This document shows positions 35,494-45,194 of a stretch of DNA of 64,000 nt, in pieces. The position numbers and the translations under genes are program-made. Each line of letters starts with the position of its first letter. Position 1 is the first letter of the stretch. Location: positions 1-64,000 of the forward strand of contig JAKOUL010000072.1 of the NCBI GenBank assembly GCA_029776735.1, read 5' to 3'. This DNA is from Dictyoglomota bacterium (GTDB taxonomy: Bacteria > Dictyoglomota > Dictyoglomia > Dictyoglomales > Dictyoglomaceae). The notes beneath the pieces were generated by a model. It ran no database searches and was not told the origin of the DNA. It saw only the letters and a list, made by a program, of their open reading frames with translations.

Positions 35494-37959
35494 ATGATGG
35501 ATAAACTAACACAGAGAGCATACAGAGTACTACTCTTGGCGCAAGAGGAGGCACGAAGGCTTAATTATTCCACAGTAGGTACGGAACATATTCTCCTGGG
35601 TCTGCTACGTGAGGAGGGAGGAATTGCAGCTCAGGTTTTGATAAATTTGGGTTTAGACCTTAATTACCTTAGGAGTGAAATAGAACGTCTCATAGGACGT
35701 GGTGATGGTACTTCCTATGGCGCACTTCCCTTTACTTCTCGCGCTAAGAAAGTGTTAGAATATGCTTCTGAATCAGCTCAGGAGTTAAATCATAATTATA
35801 TTGGTACAGAACACTTACTCCGTGGACTTCTTAAGGAAGGTGAAGGTGTAGCAGCTCATATTTTAGAAGGTATGGGAGTAAGATTAGAGGATGTTACAGT
35901 TGAGATTTTGAAATTATTAGGCGAACCTATTGATCCCACCAAGATTAGAGGAAAACAGATTTCAACAAATACTAATAGGAAAAAGAGACCAATTACTGCT
36001 ACTCTAGATGAATTTGGTAGAGATCTTACTCAACTTGCTAGGCAAGGGAAATTAGATCCTATTATTGGAAGGGAAAAAGAATTAGAGAGAATTATTCAGA
36101 TATTAAGTAGAAGAACAAAGAATAATCCTGTACTTGTGGGGGAACCGGGTGTCGGTAAGACCGCCGTTGTGGAAGGTCTTGCTCAGAAAATTATAGAAGG
36201 TGATGTTCCTGAAACATTACTTAATAAGAAAATCATTGCTATTGATATGGGAAGTATTGTTGCTGGTACAAAGTATAGAGGAGAATTTGAGGAAAGAATG
36301 CAAAGAATTATTGAAGAAGTGAAGATGGCAAAAGATATAATATTATTTATTGATGAAATTCATACCTTAGTAGGAGCAGGAGCTGCTGAAGGTGCTGTGG
36401 ATGCTGCAAATATCTTGAAACCTTCTTTAGCAAAAGGTGAGATCCAGTTAATTGGAGCCACTACTCCGACCGAATATAGACAATATATAGAAAAAGATGG
36501 TGCTTTAGAAAGGAGACTCCAGCCTGTAATAATAAATGAGCCAACAGCTGAAGAAACGTTAGAAATATTAAAAGGTTTGAGAGAAAAATATGAGATTCAC
36601 CATAGGGTAAAGGTTCTGGATGAGACATTAGAGGAAGCTGTAAAACTCTCGGTTAGGTATATTACTGATAGATTTTTACCTGATAAGGCTATCGATGTGA
36701 TTGACGAAGCATCAGCAAGGGTAAGGCTAAAAAGACCAAAATCTACTGCTCATAGTAATTTAGAATTAGAACTTGCAAGAATAAGAGAGCAGAAAGAGAT
36801 TGCTATTAGGAATCAGGCTTTTGAAAGAGCAGCTCAATTAAGAGATGAAGAAAGAAAAGTTGAAGAGTACCTAAAGAATTTTTTAGAGACCACATCTTCT
36901 GAAAAGGTAGGAGTTGTTACACCAGAAGATGTAGCTCAAGTCGTAGCTATCTGGACTGGAATTCCTGTAGCGCAACTTCTTATGGAGGAAAGAGAGAGGC
37001 TCCTTAGAATGGAAGAAGAGCTTCATAAGAGGATTATTTCTCAAGATGATGCTGTAAGTGTAGTTTCAAGAGCTATCAGGAGATCAAGGTCTGGTTTAAA
37101 GGATCCTCGGAAGCCTATAGGAGGTTTTATGTTCCTTGGTCCAACAGGTGTAGGGAAGACTGAGCTTGCAAGGGCTTTAGCTGAATACTTATTTGGAAAT
37201 GAGAATGCATTAATAAGACTTGATATGTCAGAGTATATGGAGAAATACTCAGTATCAAGGCTTATTGGAGCACCTCCTGGATATGTAGGATATGAGGAAG
37301 GTGGACAGCTTACTGAAAAAGTTCATAGAAGACCTTATTCTGTAATTTTATTTGATGAGATAGAAAAGGCACATAGTGATGTGTTTAATATTCTATTGCA
37401 AATAATGGATGAGGGTCAACTTACTGATGGACATGGAAGAAGAGTAGATTTTAGAAATACAATTCTAATAATGACATCTAATTTTGGGGCAGAGTACTTT
37501 AAGCAAGAGTCGTCATTTGGTTTTGCATCTAAGGAAGATAGAGAAAAATCTTTTGAAAAGACAAGAGATTTAATACTAAGTGAAATGAAAAAATATTTTA
37601 GACCAGAGTTTTTAAATAGACTTGATGATATTGTATTCTTTAAACCTCTTACAAGAGAAGATCTAAGAAAGATTATAGATCTCCTCTTGAAGCCAATTAC
37701 TGAAAGAATTAAGGAAAAGAACTTGGATCTTGAGATAGGTGATGAAACTAAGCAATTTCTCTTAGATAAGGGGTATGACCCTCAATATGGAGCAAGACCT
37801 CTCAAGAGGACTATTCAATATTATATAGAAGATCCATTAGCAGAGTTTATACTTGAAGGAGACTTTAATGAAGGTGACATAATAAAAGCTGAATTAGATA
37901 AAGATAATCAAAAAGTTGAATTCAAAAAAATAACTTTAGTAAAGGAGCATTCTCAGTAA
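35494..37959 (+). CDS. clpC: ATP-dependent Clp protease ATP-binding subunit ClpC
   Basis: Hexameric AAA+ unfoldase that feeds ClpP. It has 821 residues. Two N-terminal Clp_N repeats (RVLLLAQEEARRLNYSTVGTEHILLGLL and KVLEYASESAQELNHNYIGTEHLLRGLL) include the pArg-binding pockets. Walker A1 is GEPGVGKTAVVEGL near residue 216. A middle-domain UVR motif (ERAAQLRDEERKVEEY) follows. Walker A2 is GPTGVGKTELARAL near 549. No clpP is in the window. The start is one of two tandem ATG codons. Confidence 0.97.
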   Translation: MMDKLTQRAYRVLLLAQEEARRLNYSTVGTEHILLGLLREEGGIAAQVLINLGLDLNYLRSEIERLIGRGDGTSYGALPFTSRAKKVLEYASESAQELNHNYIGTEHLLRGLLKEGEGVAAHILEGMGVRLEDVTVEILKLLGEPIDPTKIRGKQISTNTNRKKRPITATLDEFGRDLTQLARQGKLDPIIGREKELERIIQILSRRTKNNPVLVGEPGVGKTAVVEGLAQKIIEGDVPETLLNKKIIAIDMGSIVAGTKYRGEFEERMQRIIEEVKMAKDIILFIDEIHTLVGAGAAEGAVDAANILKPSLAKGEIQLIGATTPTEYRQYIEKDGALERRLQPVIINEPTAEETLEILKGLREKYEIHHRVKVLDETLEEAVKLSVRYITDRFLPDKAIDVIDEASARVRLKRPKSTAHSNLELELARIREQKEIAIRNQAFERAAQLRDEERKVEEYLKNFLETTSSEKVGVVTPEDVAQVVAIWTGIPVAQLLMEERERLLRMEEELHKRIISQDDAVSVVSRAIRRSRSGLKDPRKPIGGFMFLGPTGVGKTELARALAEYLFGNENALIRLDMSEYMEKYSVSRLIGAPPGYVGYEEGGQLTEKVHRRPYSVILFDEIEKAHSDVFNILLQIMDEGQLTDGHGRRVDFRNTILIMTSNFGAEYFKQESSFGFASKEDREKSFEKTRDLILSEMKKYFRPEFLNRLDDIVFFKPLTREDLRKIIDLLLKPITERIKEKNLDLEIGDETKQFLLDKGYDPQYGARPLKRTIQYYIEDPLAEFILEGDFNEGDIIKAELDKDNQKVEFKKITLVKEHSQ

Positions 37960-37968
37960 ATTATGTAG

Positions 37969-39330
37969 ATGACAAAAATTAAGACAAAATTTGTATGTCA
38001 AGTATGTGGATATGAAAGTATAAGGTGGCTTGGCAGATGTCCTAACTGTCAAAGTTGGAATTCTTTTTTAGAAATTTCTGAAAAAGAAGAGAGGGTATTA
38101 GAAGATAAGACAGATTTAAAAGTTGTAACTATTGAAGAAATAGAGGAAGAAAGTGCAAGAAGATTAGAGACAGATTTTAAGAGTTTTGATCAACTTCTTG
38201 GAGGGGGAATTGTAGAGGGGGCTTTAATTCTTTTAGGGGGAGAACCTGGTATTGGTAAATCTACCTTTCTTCTTCAGATTGCTCTTTCTTTACAGAGAAG
38301 GGGGAATAAAGTTTTATATATATCTGCAGAAGAATCATTACCCCAAATTAGTCTTAGATTAAAAAGATTATATTCAGGTAAAATTGATATTAATTTTACT
38401 ACTGAAAAAGATATAGATGTAATTATCCCTTTTATTGAGAAAGAGAAACCACCAGTAGTAATTGTTGATTCTATTCAAACGGTTTATTCCTCCGAGTTCC
38501 CAACCTCTCCTGGGAATGTGGTTCAAGTTAGAGAATGTACTATAAAACTTATGAATTTAGCCAAGAAAGCTGGAATCTCAATATTTCTTATAAGTCATAT
38601 AACTAAAGAGGGAGATATTGCAGGTCCTAAATTATTAGAACACTTAGTTGATGTGGTTTTATATTTTGAGGGAGAAAGATATCATGATCTAAGAGTTTTA
38701 AGAGCTATAAAAAATAGATTTGGGCCTACAAATGATTTGGCTTTGTATGAAATGAAAGAGGAAGGATTGATAGAAGTAGCAGATATATCAGAAAGGTTCT
38801 TAGAAAATAGGAATAAAGATATATCTGGATCTGTTGTTGTACCTGTAATGGAAGGCACAAGACCAATTTTAGTAGAGTTTCAAGCTCTTGTAAGTAAAAC
38901 AAATACTTCTTATCCTCGGAGGATAGCATCTGGGATAGATTTAAATAAATTAATCTTAATTCTTGCTATTCTTGAAAAAAAGCTACGCCTTAACTTCTTA
39001 GATAAAGATGTATTTTTTAATGTAGTTGGAGGAGTAAGAGTAGATGAGCCTGCAGCAGATCTTGGTATTGCTCTCGCAGTTTTTTCTGCTTTGGTAGATA
39101 AACCTTTTCCAAACGATACAGTTGCAGTAGGTGAGCTTGGACTTGGGGGAGAAGTAAGGTCTATAGGGAATCTTGAGAAAAGAGTAAGAGAGGCTACAAA
39201 ACTTGGTTTCTCTAAAATTTTAGTTCCTAAGAATGTAAAGATTAAAGATAGAAATATGGAGTTTATCCAGGTTTCTCACATATATGAAGGTATATCAAAA
39301 GTTTGGGGAGAGGGAGGATGGCGGACTTAA
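37969..39330 (+). CDS. radA: DNA repair protein RadA (Sms)
   Basis: RecA-like helicase/branch-migration factor of recombination. It has 453 residues. The N-terminal zinc finger is CQVCGYESIRWLGRCPNC. Walker A is GGEPGIGKSTFLLQI near residue 90, the KNRFG motif is about residue 247, and a C-terminal Lon-protease-like domain contains VRVDEPAADLGIALAVFSAL. It overlaps disA, its frequent neighbour and functional partner in sporeformers. Confidence 0.97.
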   Translation: MTKIKTKFVCQVCGYESIRWLGRCPNCQSWNSFLEISEKEERVLEDKTDLKVVTIEEIEEESARRLETDFKSFDQLLGGGIVEGALILLGGEPGIGKSTFLLQIALSLQRRGNKVLYISAEESLPQISLRLKRLYSGKIDINFTTEKDIDVIIPFIEKEKPPVVIVDSIQTVYSSEFPTSPGNVVQVRECTIKLMNLAKKAGISIFLISHITKEGDIAGPKLLEHLVDVVLYFEGERYHDLRVLRAIKNRFGPTNDLALYEMKEEGLIEVADISERFLENRNKDISGSVVVPVMEGTRPILVEFQALVSKTNTSYPRRIASGIDLNKLILILAILEKKLRLNFLDKDVFFNVVGGVRVDEPAADLGIALAVFSALVDKPFPNDTVAVGELGLGGEVRSIGNLEKRVREATKLGFSKILVPKNVKIKDRNMEFIQVSHIYEGISKVWGEGGWRT

Positions 39331-40376
39331 AAAAGTTTACGGTTCAGGCTCTAAAAGTTGTAGCACCAGGCACCCTTTTAAGAGAGAGCTTAGAACAGAT
39401 CGTAAAAGCAAAAACTGGTGCTCTTATAGTAATATGTGATATAGATAAGCTCAAACCTATTATGAATGGGGGATTTCCTTTAGATATTGAGTTTACACCT
39501 AATAGGCTCTACGAACTTTCAAAAATGGATGGAGCTATGATTCTTAGCAAAGATTGTAAAAGAATACTTTTTGCAAATGTAATTTTGCTTCCTGATCCTA
39601 ATATTCAGTCTATGGAAACAGGGGCGAGACATGCTACTGCGGAAAGGGTAGCAAAACAAATAGGATGTCTTGTTATAAGTGTATCTCAGAGAAAAGATAC
39701 GATTACTCTTTTCCAAAATGATTGGAAGTACGTTTTGAGAGATGTGGAAGAAATACTAACTAAAGCATCTCAAGCTCTTCAGACCATGGAAAGATACAGA
39801 AATATATATGACAATCTTCTACAAAGATTAAATAGCTTGGAACTTGAAAATCAGGTGAATTTATATGAGGTTTTATTATTCCTCCACCGAGCTTATATGC
39901 TTTTTACCATAGGCAAAGAGGTAGAAAATTATCTTATTGAATTGGGTACCGAGGGAAGACTTATTGAAACTCAGCTTGAAGCACTTCTTACTGGTGTAAA
40001 AGACGAAACTATTCTTGTAATAAAGGATTATGCAAGGGGAGAAGCTAATAATGAAGAGATTTTTAAAAGACTTATAGATAATTTTAAAGGAAACTTTCAA
40101 GAGTTTTCATCAATTGCAGGAGAGATTCTTGGGTATAAAAAAGAAGATGTGGAACTTAATATTGTTGTTACTCCCAGAGGATACAGAATACTTAGTAAAA
40201 TGACTTCTGTCCCAGCTTCTGTTGTAGAGAATATTGTTAAGTATTTTGGCAATTTACCAAAGATTCTTGAAAGTAGTTTTGAGGATTTAGATAATATTGA
40301 AGGAATTGGGGGGGTGAGAGCTAAAAAGATAAGAGAAGGTTTAACGAGATTGCAAAGATTATCAGGTGCTTTTTAA
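39318..40376 (+). CDS. disA: DNA integrity scanning protein DisA, diadenylate cyclase (variant RHR motif)
   Basis: Octameric DNA-binding enzyme that makes c-di-AMP. From the ATG at 39318 it has 352 residues. A TTG 15 bases earlier is an alternative start. The DAC domain shows the DGA motif (D71-G72-A73 in KMDGAMIL) and LLPDPNIQSMETGARHATAER. The usual TGTRHRTAER has become TGARHATAER, so the RHR motif reads R104-H105-A106, while R104 and T107 remain. A helical linker and a C-terminal helix-hairpin-helix (LDNIEGIGGVRAKKIREGL) follow. Confidence 0.93.
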   Translation: MADLKKFTVQALKVVAPGTLLRESLEQIVKAKTGALIVICDIDKLKPIMNGGFPLDIEFTPNRLYELSKMDGAMILSKDCKRILFANVILLPDPNIQSMETGARHATAERVAKQIGCLVISVSQRKDTITLFQNDWKYVLRDVEEILTKASQALQTMERYRNIYDNLLQRLNSLELENQVNLYEVLLFLHRAYMLFTIGKEVENYLIELGTEGRLIETQLEALLTGVKDETILVIKDYARGEANNEEIFKRLIDNFKGNFQEFSSIAGEILGYKKEDVELNIVVTPRGYRILSKMTSVPASVVENIVKYFGNLPKILESSFEDLDNIEGIGGVRAKKIREGLTRLQRLSGAF

Positions 40377-40437
40377 AATAGATTGATTTGTTTTAAGGAT
40401 TTATTTTTTAAATATATTTATGGGGGACTAAATCTTT

Positions 40438-41250
40438 ATGAAGAGAAATTGGAAGTTATTATTGATAGTGGGTACATTTATCCTATTTTTAGGACTTTTT
40501 TTAACGTCTCTTTTTATGGTACTTAGAGAAAATAGAAGTTGGATTTCAATTTTCAATTTATTCCTTACCTCTATTGTTTTTGTAATGTTTCTAATAATTT
40601 TTAGGAAGTTCAAATTCTTTGATTTTTCAAATTTCCCATCCATAAAAATTCTTGATACAAGCGTCATAATAGATGGAAGAATTGTGGATATTTTGAAGAC
40701 CAATTTTATAGAAGGGAAGATTGTTATTCCCCGGTTTGTTTTAAAAGAGCTTCAACAACTTGCTGATTCTTCTGAATCTCTTAAGAAGAATAGAGGAAGA
40801 TTTGGTTTAGATAATCTTAGCCAAGTGAGAAAAGAATTGGAAGATCGGGTAATGATTTTAGATACAGATTTTCCTAAGGTTCAAAGTGTGGATACAAAGC
40901 TTGTTAAACTTGCGAAAAGTCTTGGTGGGAAAATTGTAACCAATGATTATGGGTTAAACAAGCTTGCAAAGATAGAGGGAATAACAGTCTTGAATATTAA
41001 TGAACTTGCTAATGCTGTTAAACCTATTTATCTTCCAGGGGAAGAATTAGCTTTAAGTATTATAAAAGAGGGTAAGGAAGCAGGACAGGGAGTTGCTTAT
41101 CTTGATGATGGGACTATGGTGGTTGTTGAGAATGGGAAAAAATATATAGGTCAGACTATCAAAGTTGCAGTTACAAGTGTTTTCCAAACAGCTGCTGGAA
41201 GACTTATTTTTGGTAGGGTAAAAGAGGATAAAGAGTCTTGGAAAAAATAG
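40438..41250 (+). CDS. Membrane-anchored PIN/TRAM-domain protein (YacL-like)
   Basis: Predicted membrane-tethered PIN-domain ribonuclease. It has 270 residues. Two hydrophobic helices (about 6-28 and 38-58) come first. The PIN domain has [30 protein letters not shown] and [15 protein letters not shown], with the conserved acidic residues. A C-terminal TRAM domain ends [20 protein letters not shown] ([17 protein letters not shown]). Bacillus YacL, in the same place between disA and ispD, has four helices. This one has two. Confidence 0.9.
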   Translation: MKRNWKLLLIVGTFILFLGLFLTSLFMVLRENRSWISIFNLFLTSIVFVMFLIIFRKFKFFDFSNFPSIKILDTSVIIDGRIVDILKTNFIEGKIVIPRFVLKELQQLADSSESLKKNRGRFGLDNLSQVRKELEDRVMILDTDFPKVQSVDTKLVKLAKSLGGKIVTNDYGLNKLAKIEGITVLNINELANAVKPIYLPGEELALSIIKEGKEAGQGVAYLDDGTMVVVENGKKYIGQTIKVAVTSVFQTAAGRLIFGRVKEDKESWKK

Positions 41251-41924
41251 TAGGTATTATTGTTGGAGCTGGCAAAAGTAAAAGATTTGGAAATGATAAA
41301 CTTTTGGAGAACTTAGAAGGAAAGCCTATTATTTACTATTCTATTAATACCTTGGGGAAGATTGCGGAAATAGATGAGATAATATTAGTTGCAAGAGAGG
41401 AAAATATCCCTTGGCTTGAAGAGAAGTTAATAGAATGGGACTTTAATAAGGTCTCAATGATAGTTGCTGGAGGAGAAGAAAGGCAAGAATCTGTTTATAA
41501 TGGATTAAAATCTATCAATGGTTTATGTGAATTTGTACTAATACATGATGCTGCAAGACCATTAGTCTCATCAGAAAAAGTGAAAGGTCTGATAAATTTT
41601 TGCATAAAAAATAGAGTAGGAGGCGTTTTAGGAACTCCTGTGAAGGATACTATTAAACTGGTAGATGAGCATAAAAAAATAAAAAGTACCCTTGAGAGAA
41701 ATAAACTTTGGAGTATCCGAACGCCTCAAATGTTTCCATACTCATGGATTATAGAAGCCCATGAAAGAGCAAGGAGAGATAATTTTTTAGGTACTGATGA
41801 TGCAGTTTTACTGGAACGATTGGGCTATTCTGTTTATATAGTAGAAGATGATTTCTTCAATATAAAACTTACTACAAAAGAGGACCTATTATGGATGGAA
41901 TGGTGGTTGCAAAAATCCGAATAG
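41238..41924 (+). CDS. ispD: 2-C-methyl-D-erythritol 4-phosphate cytidylyltransferase
   Basis: Third step of the MEP isoprenoid pathway. It has 228 residues. The start is TTG at 41238 with AGAGGA nine bases before it. The nucleotide-binding start is [27 protein letters not shown], a slightly shifted version of the usual AAGxGx[36 protein letters not shown] and [12 protein letters not shown] are as expected. It overlaps the PIN gene and ispF. Confidence 0.94.
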   Translation: MEKIVGIIVGAGKSKRFGNDKLLENLEGKPIIYYSINTLGKIAEIDEIILVAREENIPWLEEKLIEWDFNKVSMIVAGGEERQESVYNGLKSINGLCEFVLIHDAARPLVSSEKVKGLINFCIKNRVGGVLGTPVKDTIKLVDEHKKIKSTLERNKLWSIRTPQMFPYSWIIEAHERARRDNFLGTDDAVLLERLGYSVYIVEDDFFNIKLTTKEDLLWMEWWLQKSE

Positions 41925-42388
41925 GATTTGGTTATGATGTGCATCCTTTTGAAGAGGGAAGAGAGCTTATTATTGGTGGAGTAAAAATTCCATATGAGAA
42001 AGGATTAAAAGGACATTCTGATGGAGATGTATTAATTCATGCTATTGTAGATGCTTTACTTGGTGCTTCTTCTTTACCTGATATTGGCTATTTTTTCCCT
42101 GATACAGAGCCTTCTTTAAAAGGAATTTCAAGTTTATATATTTTGGAGAAGGTAAAAAATATTCTTCTGGAAAAAAGGGTTTATATAATAAATATAGATT
42201 CAGTAATTGTTGCTGAGGAGCCTAAGATTTTACCTTATAGAGATCTTATTATAGAAAAGATTATCGCTACTTTGGAAATTGAAAGAGAAAAATTTAATGT
42301 GAAAGCTACTACTAATGAAAAACTTGGTTTTGTTGGTAGAAAAGAAGGAATTGCTGCTTTTGCGGTAGCGCTAATATCTTATAAGTGA
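41891..42388 (+). CDS. ispF: 2-C-methyl-D-erythritol 2,4-cyclodiphosphate synthase
   Basis: Fifth step of the MEP pathway, a trimeric zinc enzyme. It has 165 residues from the first ATG. The conserved part begins [22 protein letters not shown], so a later ATG (41900) or GTG could be the true start. The zinc ligands D and H in GYDVH and the KGHSDGDVLIHAIVDALLGA helix are present. TTNEKLGFVGRKEGIAAFAVAL ends it. It overlaps ispD by 34 bases. Confidence 0.95.
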   Translation: MDGMVVAKIRIGFGYDVHPFEEGRELIIGGVKIPYEKGLKGHSDGDVLIHAIVDALLGASSLPDIGYFFPDTEPSLKGISSLYILEKVKNILLEKRVYIINIDSVIVAEEPKILPYRDLIIEKIIATLEIEREKFNVKATTNEKLGFVGRKEGIAAFAVALISYK

Positions 42389-42407
42389 TATTAAGTAGGA
42401 GTTGTTT

Positions 42408-43127
42408 ATGGAAGAAAAAATTTTTGGCAAAAATGCTGTTTTAGAAGCTTTAAAAAGTAATATAAGTATTAGTAAGGTTTCTATTGCCAAAAATATACAT
42501 TTTGATAAAAAGCTTCAAGAGATTGTAAATCTCAGTAAAGAGAGAAATATCCCGATTCAATATGTAGAGAAATCTTGGCTTGATAAGGAATCAGGAGGAA
42601 AATCTCAAGGGGTTGGAGCTTTTCTACTATCTACGCCATATTACTCATGGGAGGATATAGAACCTTCTCTTAATGAGAATAGTATAGTGGTAGTGCTGGA
42701 TCATATACAAGATCCTCATAATTTTGGAGCAATTGCAAGAACATGTGAATTTGTTGGTGTTTCTGCAATAGTAATTCCAAAGGCAAGAAGTGTGGGTTCT
42801 ACAACCTCTGCTTTCAAGAGTTCTGCAGGTGCACTTTCTTATATACCTGTGGTAAGAGTTGCAAATATCGTTGAATTCTTAAAAAGATTAAAAGATGAAG
42901 GATGGTTTATTGTAGGAGCCGATTTAGATACTGAAAATTTCTATAATGAAGTTGTATATAAGACGCCACTTATAGTAGTAGTTGGTAGTGAAGGAGAAGG
43001 ACTTCATAGACTTGTAAAGGAATCTTGTGATATTTTAGTAAAGGTTCCTTCTTATGGAAAAGTAGAATCTTTAAATGTTTCTGTGGCTTTAGGAATAATT
43101 CTTTATAAAATAAGGGAAAAGATATGA
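42408..43127 (+). CDS. rlmB: 23S rRNA (guanosine-2'-O-)-methyltransferase RlmB/TrmH family
   Basis: SPOUT-class 2'-O methyltransferase. The ATG at 42408 lies after TAGGAG, giving 239 residues. The N-terminal substrate domain starts IFGKNAVLEALKS. The SPOUT motifs are VVLDHIQDPHNFGAIARTCEFVG (motif 1), VVVGSEGEGLHRLVKESCD (motif 2) and KVPSYGKVESLNVSVALGIILY (motif 3, knot). This position after ispDF matches YacO in Bacillus. Confidence 0.94.
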   Translation: MEEKIFGKNAVLEALKSNISISKVSIAKNIHFDKKLQEIVNLSKERNIPIQYVEKSWLDKESGGKSQGVGAFLLSTPYYSWEDIEPSLNENSIVVVLDHIQDPHNFGAIARTCEFVGVSAIVIPKARSVGSTTSAFKSSAGALSYIPVVRVANIVEFLKRLKDEGWFIVGADLDTENFYNEVVYKTPLIVVVGSEGEGLHRLVKESCDILVKVPSYGKVESLNVSVALGIILYKIREKI

Positions 43128-44038
43128 AAGAAATGTTACAAGACTTCTTTTTTTATTTGAGGTATGAGAAAAATGTCTCAGAGAACACTTTAAATGCTTA
43201 TGTTAGAGATATTTCTCATTTTGTAGATTTTTTAGATAAAGAAAAGATAAATATCAAAAATTTTAAGAGAGAAGATTGGCAAAAATACCTATCTTCTCTT
43301 TATGAAGAGTATAAGGTTAAATCTATCACGAGGAAAATTTCAGCGATCAGATCTTTCTTTAAATTTCTTGTAAGAGAAGGATATGTAAAGAAAAATTATA
43401 GTAGTTTTATACAACTGCCCAGAATCCCTTTAAATCTTCCTGAAGTACTTAATAAAGAAGATATGGAAAAGTTTTTGAGTTTACCAGACCTTACAAGCTT
43501 AATAGGGATTAGAAATCAAGCAATTCTTGAAACTTTTTATGCTACAGGAGTAAGAGTCTCTGAGCTTGTGGGACTTAATTTGGAGAGTGTAGATCTCCAA
43601 GAAGGATATATAAGATGTTTTGGTAAAGGAAGTAAAGAGAGAATTGTGCTTTTAGGCGATTATGCTAAGGAGAGTCTTAAAAGATATTTAGATGTTAGAA
43701 GTGAGTTTAAACCTAAGGATGATAAGGCACTATTTTTGAATAAAAATGGGAGTAGAATATCAAGACAGGGAGTATGGTATATAATAAAAACTTATGCAAG
43801 AATTTTAAAACTTCCCGAGAAAGTAAGTCCTCATACTTTTAGACATACTTTTGCTACTCATCTCCTTTCTCAAGGAGCAGATATTCGTATTGTGCAAGAG
43901 CTTTTAGGACATTCTGATATTTCTACTACTCAGATATATACTCATGTGGTTTCAAATGAGCTTCATGATGTCTATAGAAAGGCACATCCTTTACTAAGGA
44001 GGAATAAAGATGAAGAAGGTTATTCTCATCGTTCTTGA
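43124..44038 (+). CDS. xerD: Tyrosine recombinase XerC/XerD
   Basis: Chromosome-dimer-resolution type recombinase. It has 304 residues. A SAM-like N-terminal domain ([20 protein letters not shown]) precedes the catalytic domain. The catalytic set is complete: R in [14 protein letters not shown] in [11 protein letters not shown], HxxR in [15 protein letters not shown] in [11 protein letters not shown] and Y in IYTHV. It sits among housekeeping genes with no flanking repeats, so it is a resident gene and not a phage or transposon integrase. I did not locate a dif site. Confidence 0.93.
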   Translation: MKEMLQDFFFYLRYEKNVSENTLNAYVRDISHFVDFLDKEKINIKNFKREDWQKYLSSLYEEYKVKSITRKISAIRSFFKFLVREGYVKKNYSSFIQLPRIPLNLPEVLNKEDMEKFLSLPDLTSLIGIRNQAILETFYATGVRVSELVGLNLESVDLQEGYIRCFGKGSKERIVLLGDYAKESLKRYLDVRSEFKPKDDKALFLNKNGSRISRQGVWYIIKTYARILKLPEKVSPHTFRHTFATHLLSQGADIRIVQELLGHSDISTTQIYTHVVSNELHDVYRKAHPLLRRNKDEEGYSHRS

Positions 44039-45194
44039 TGGAGTTGGAATAGGAGAACTTCCAGATGCTTATAAATATGGGGACGAAGGAAGTAATACAT
44101 TGGCAAATACTGCAAAAGCAGTGGGAGGGTTAAAACTTCATAATATGGGGAAACTGGGAATTTCAAATATATATCCTATAATGGGAGTTCCAAAAGAAGA
44201 GAAACCATTAGGGTTTTTTGGAAAGATGACAGAAGCTTCTCCTGGAAAAGATACTACCACAGGTCATTGGGAAATATCAGGGATTATATTGGATAGACCT
44301 TTTCCTATTTATCCTAATGGTTTTCCTGAGGAGATAATATCAGCCTTTGAAGAAGCTATTGGAAGAAAAATTTTAGGAAATAAACCTGCCTCAGGAACAG
44401 AGATAATAGAGGAATTAGGTGAAGAACATTTAAAAACTGGATATCCTATTGTTTATACCTCTGCAGATAGTGTATTTCAAATTGCAGCTCATGAAGAGGT
44501 AATTCCTGTGCAAGAGTTATATAAAATGTGTGAGATTGCAAGACAAATTCTCCAAGGAGAACACGCAGTGGCAAGGGTTATAGCAAGACCCTTTTTAGGA
44601 AGTCCAGGTAATTTTTATAGGACTCCAGGAAGGAAAGATTTTTCCTTGCCTCCTCCTAAGAAAACCTTATTAGATTTTTTAAAAGAAGCAGATTATGATG
44701 TTATAGGTATTGGTAAGATTGAAGATGTTTTTGCAGGAAGAGGAATAACTTTATCTTTTCATCAAAAGAGTAATGATGAGGGGGTTGAAAATATTATTAA
44801 AGCATGGGAATTTTTAAAGAAAGGAATGATTTTTGTAAATTTGGTAGATTTTGATACTTTATATGGACATAGAAATGATCCAATAGGTATGGCAAAAGCT
44901 TTGGAAGATTTTGATAATGCTTTACCTAATATAATGGCGCTTCTTTCTGGGGATGATCTATTGATAATAACTGCAGATCATGGATGTGACCCTACAACCC
45001 CAAGTACAGATCATTCAAGGGAGTATGTGCCTCTTTTAATATACTCTCCTTCTTTTAAGAATGTTTTTGATTTGGGAATTCGGAGTAGCTTTACTGATTT
45101 AGGTAAGACTTTAAGTGAATATTTTGAGGTTAATAATGACTTAGAAGGAGTTAGTTTCTTAAATAAGATTATGCAAGGATGGAAAAATTTATGA
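44010..45194 (+). CDS. deoB: Phosphopentomutase
   Basis: Interconverts (deoxy)ribose 1- and 5-phosphates in nucleoside breakdown. It has 394 residues. Metal and phosphothreonine motifs of the alkaline-phosphatase superfamily are clear: [45 protein letters not shown] (the active-site threonine), [11 protein letters not shown], and [23 protein letters not shown]. An AAGGAGGAA Shine-Dalgarno lies inside the xerD end. It pairs with the phosphorylase that follows. Confidence 0.97.
   Translation: MKKVILIVLDGVGIGELPDAYKYGDEGSNTLANTAKAVGGLKLHNMGKLGISNIYPIMGVPKEEKPLGFFGKMTEASPGKDTTTGHWEISGIILDRPFPIYPNGFPEEIISAFEEAIGRKILGNKPASGTEIIEELGEEHLKTGYPIVYTSADSVFQIAAHEEVIPVQELYKMCEIARQILQGEHAVARVIARPFLGSPGNFYRTPGRKDFSLPPPKKTLLDFLKEADYDVIGIGKIEDVFAGRGITLSFHQKSNDEGVENIIKAWEFLKKGMIFVNLVDFDTLYGHRNDPIGMAKALEDFDNALPNIMALLSGDDLLIITADHGCDPTTPSTDHSREYVPLLIYSPSFKNVFDLGIRSSFTDLGKTLSEYFEVNNDLEGVSFLNKIMQGWKNL

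Noticed and set aside
43124..44038. Tyrosine recombinase as a sign of an integrated mobile element
   Set aside because: Neighbours on both sides are housekeeping genes with the same strand and base composition, and no attachment repeats or phage genes are present. It fits resident XerC/XerD.
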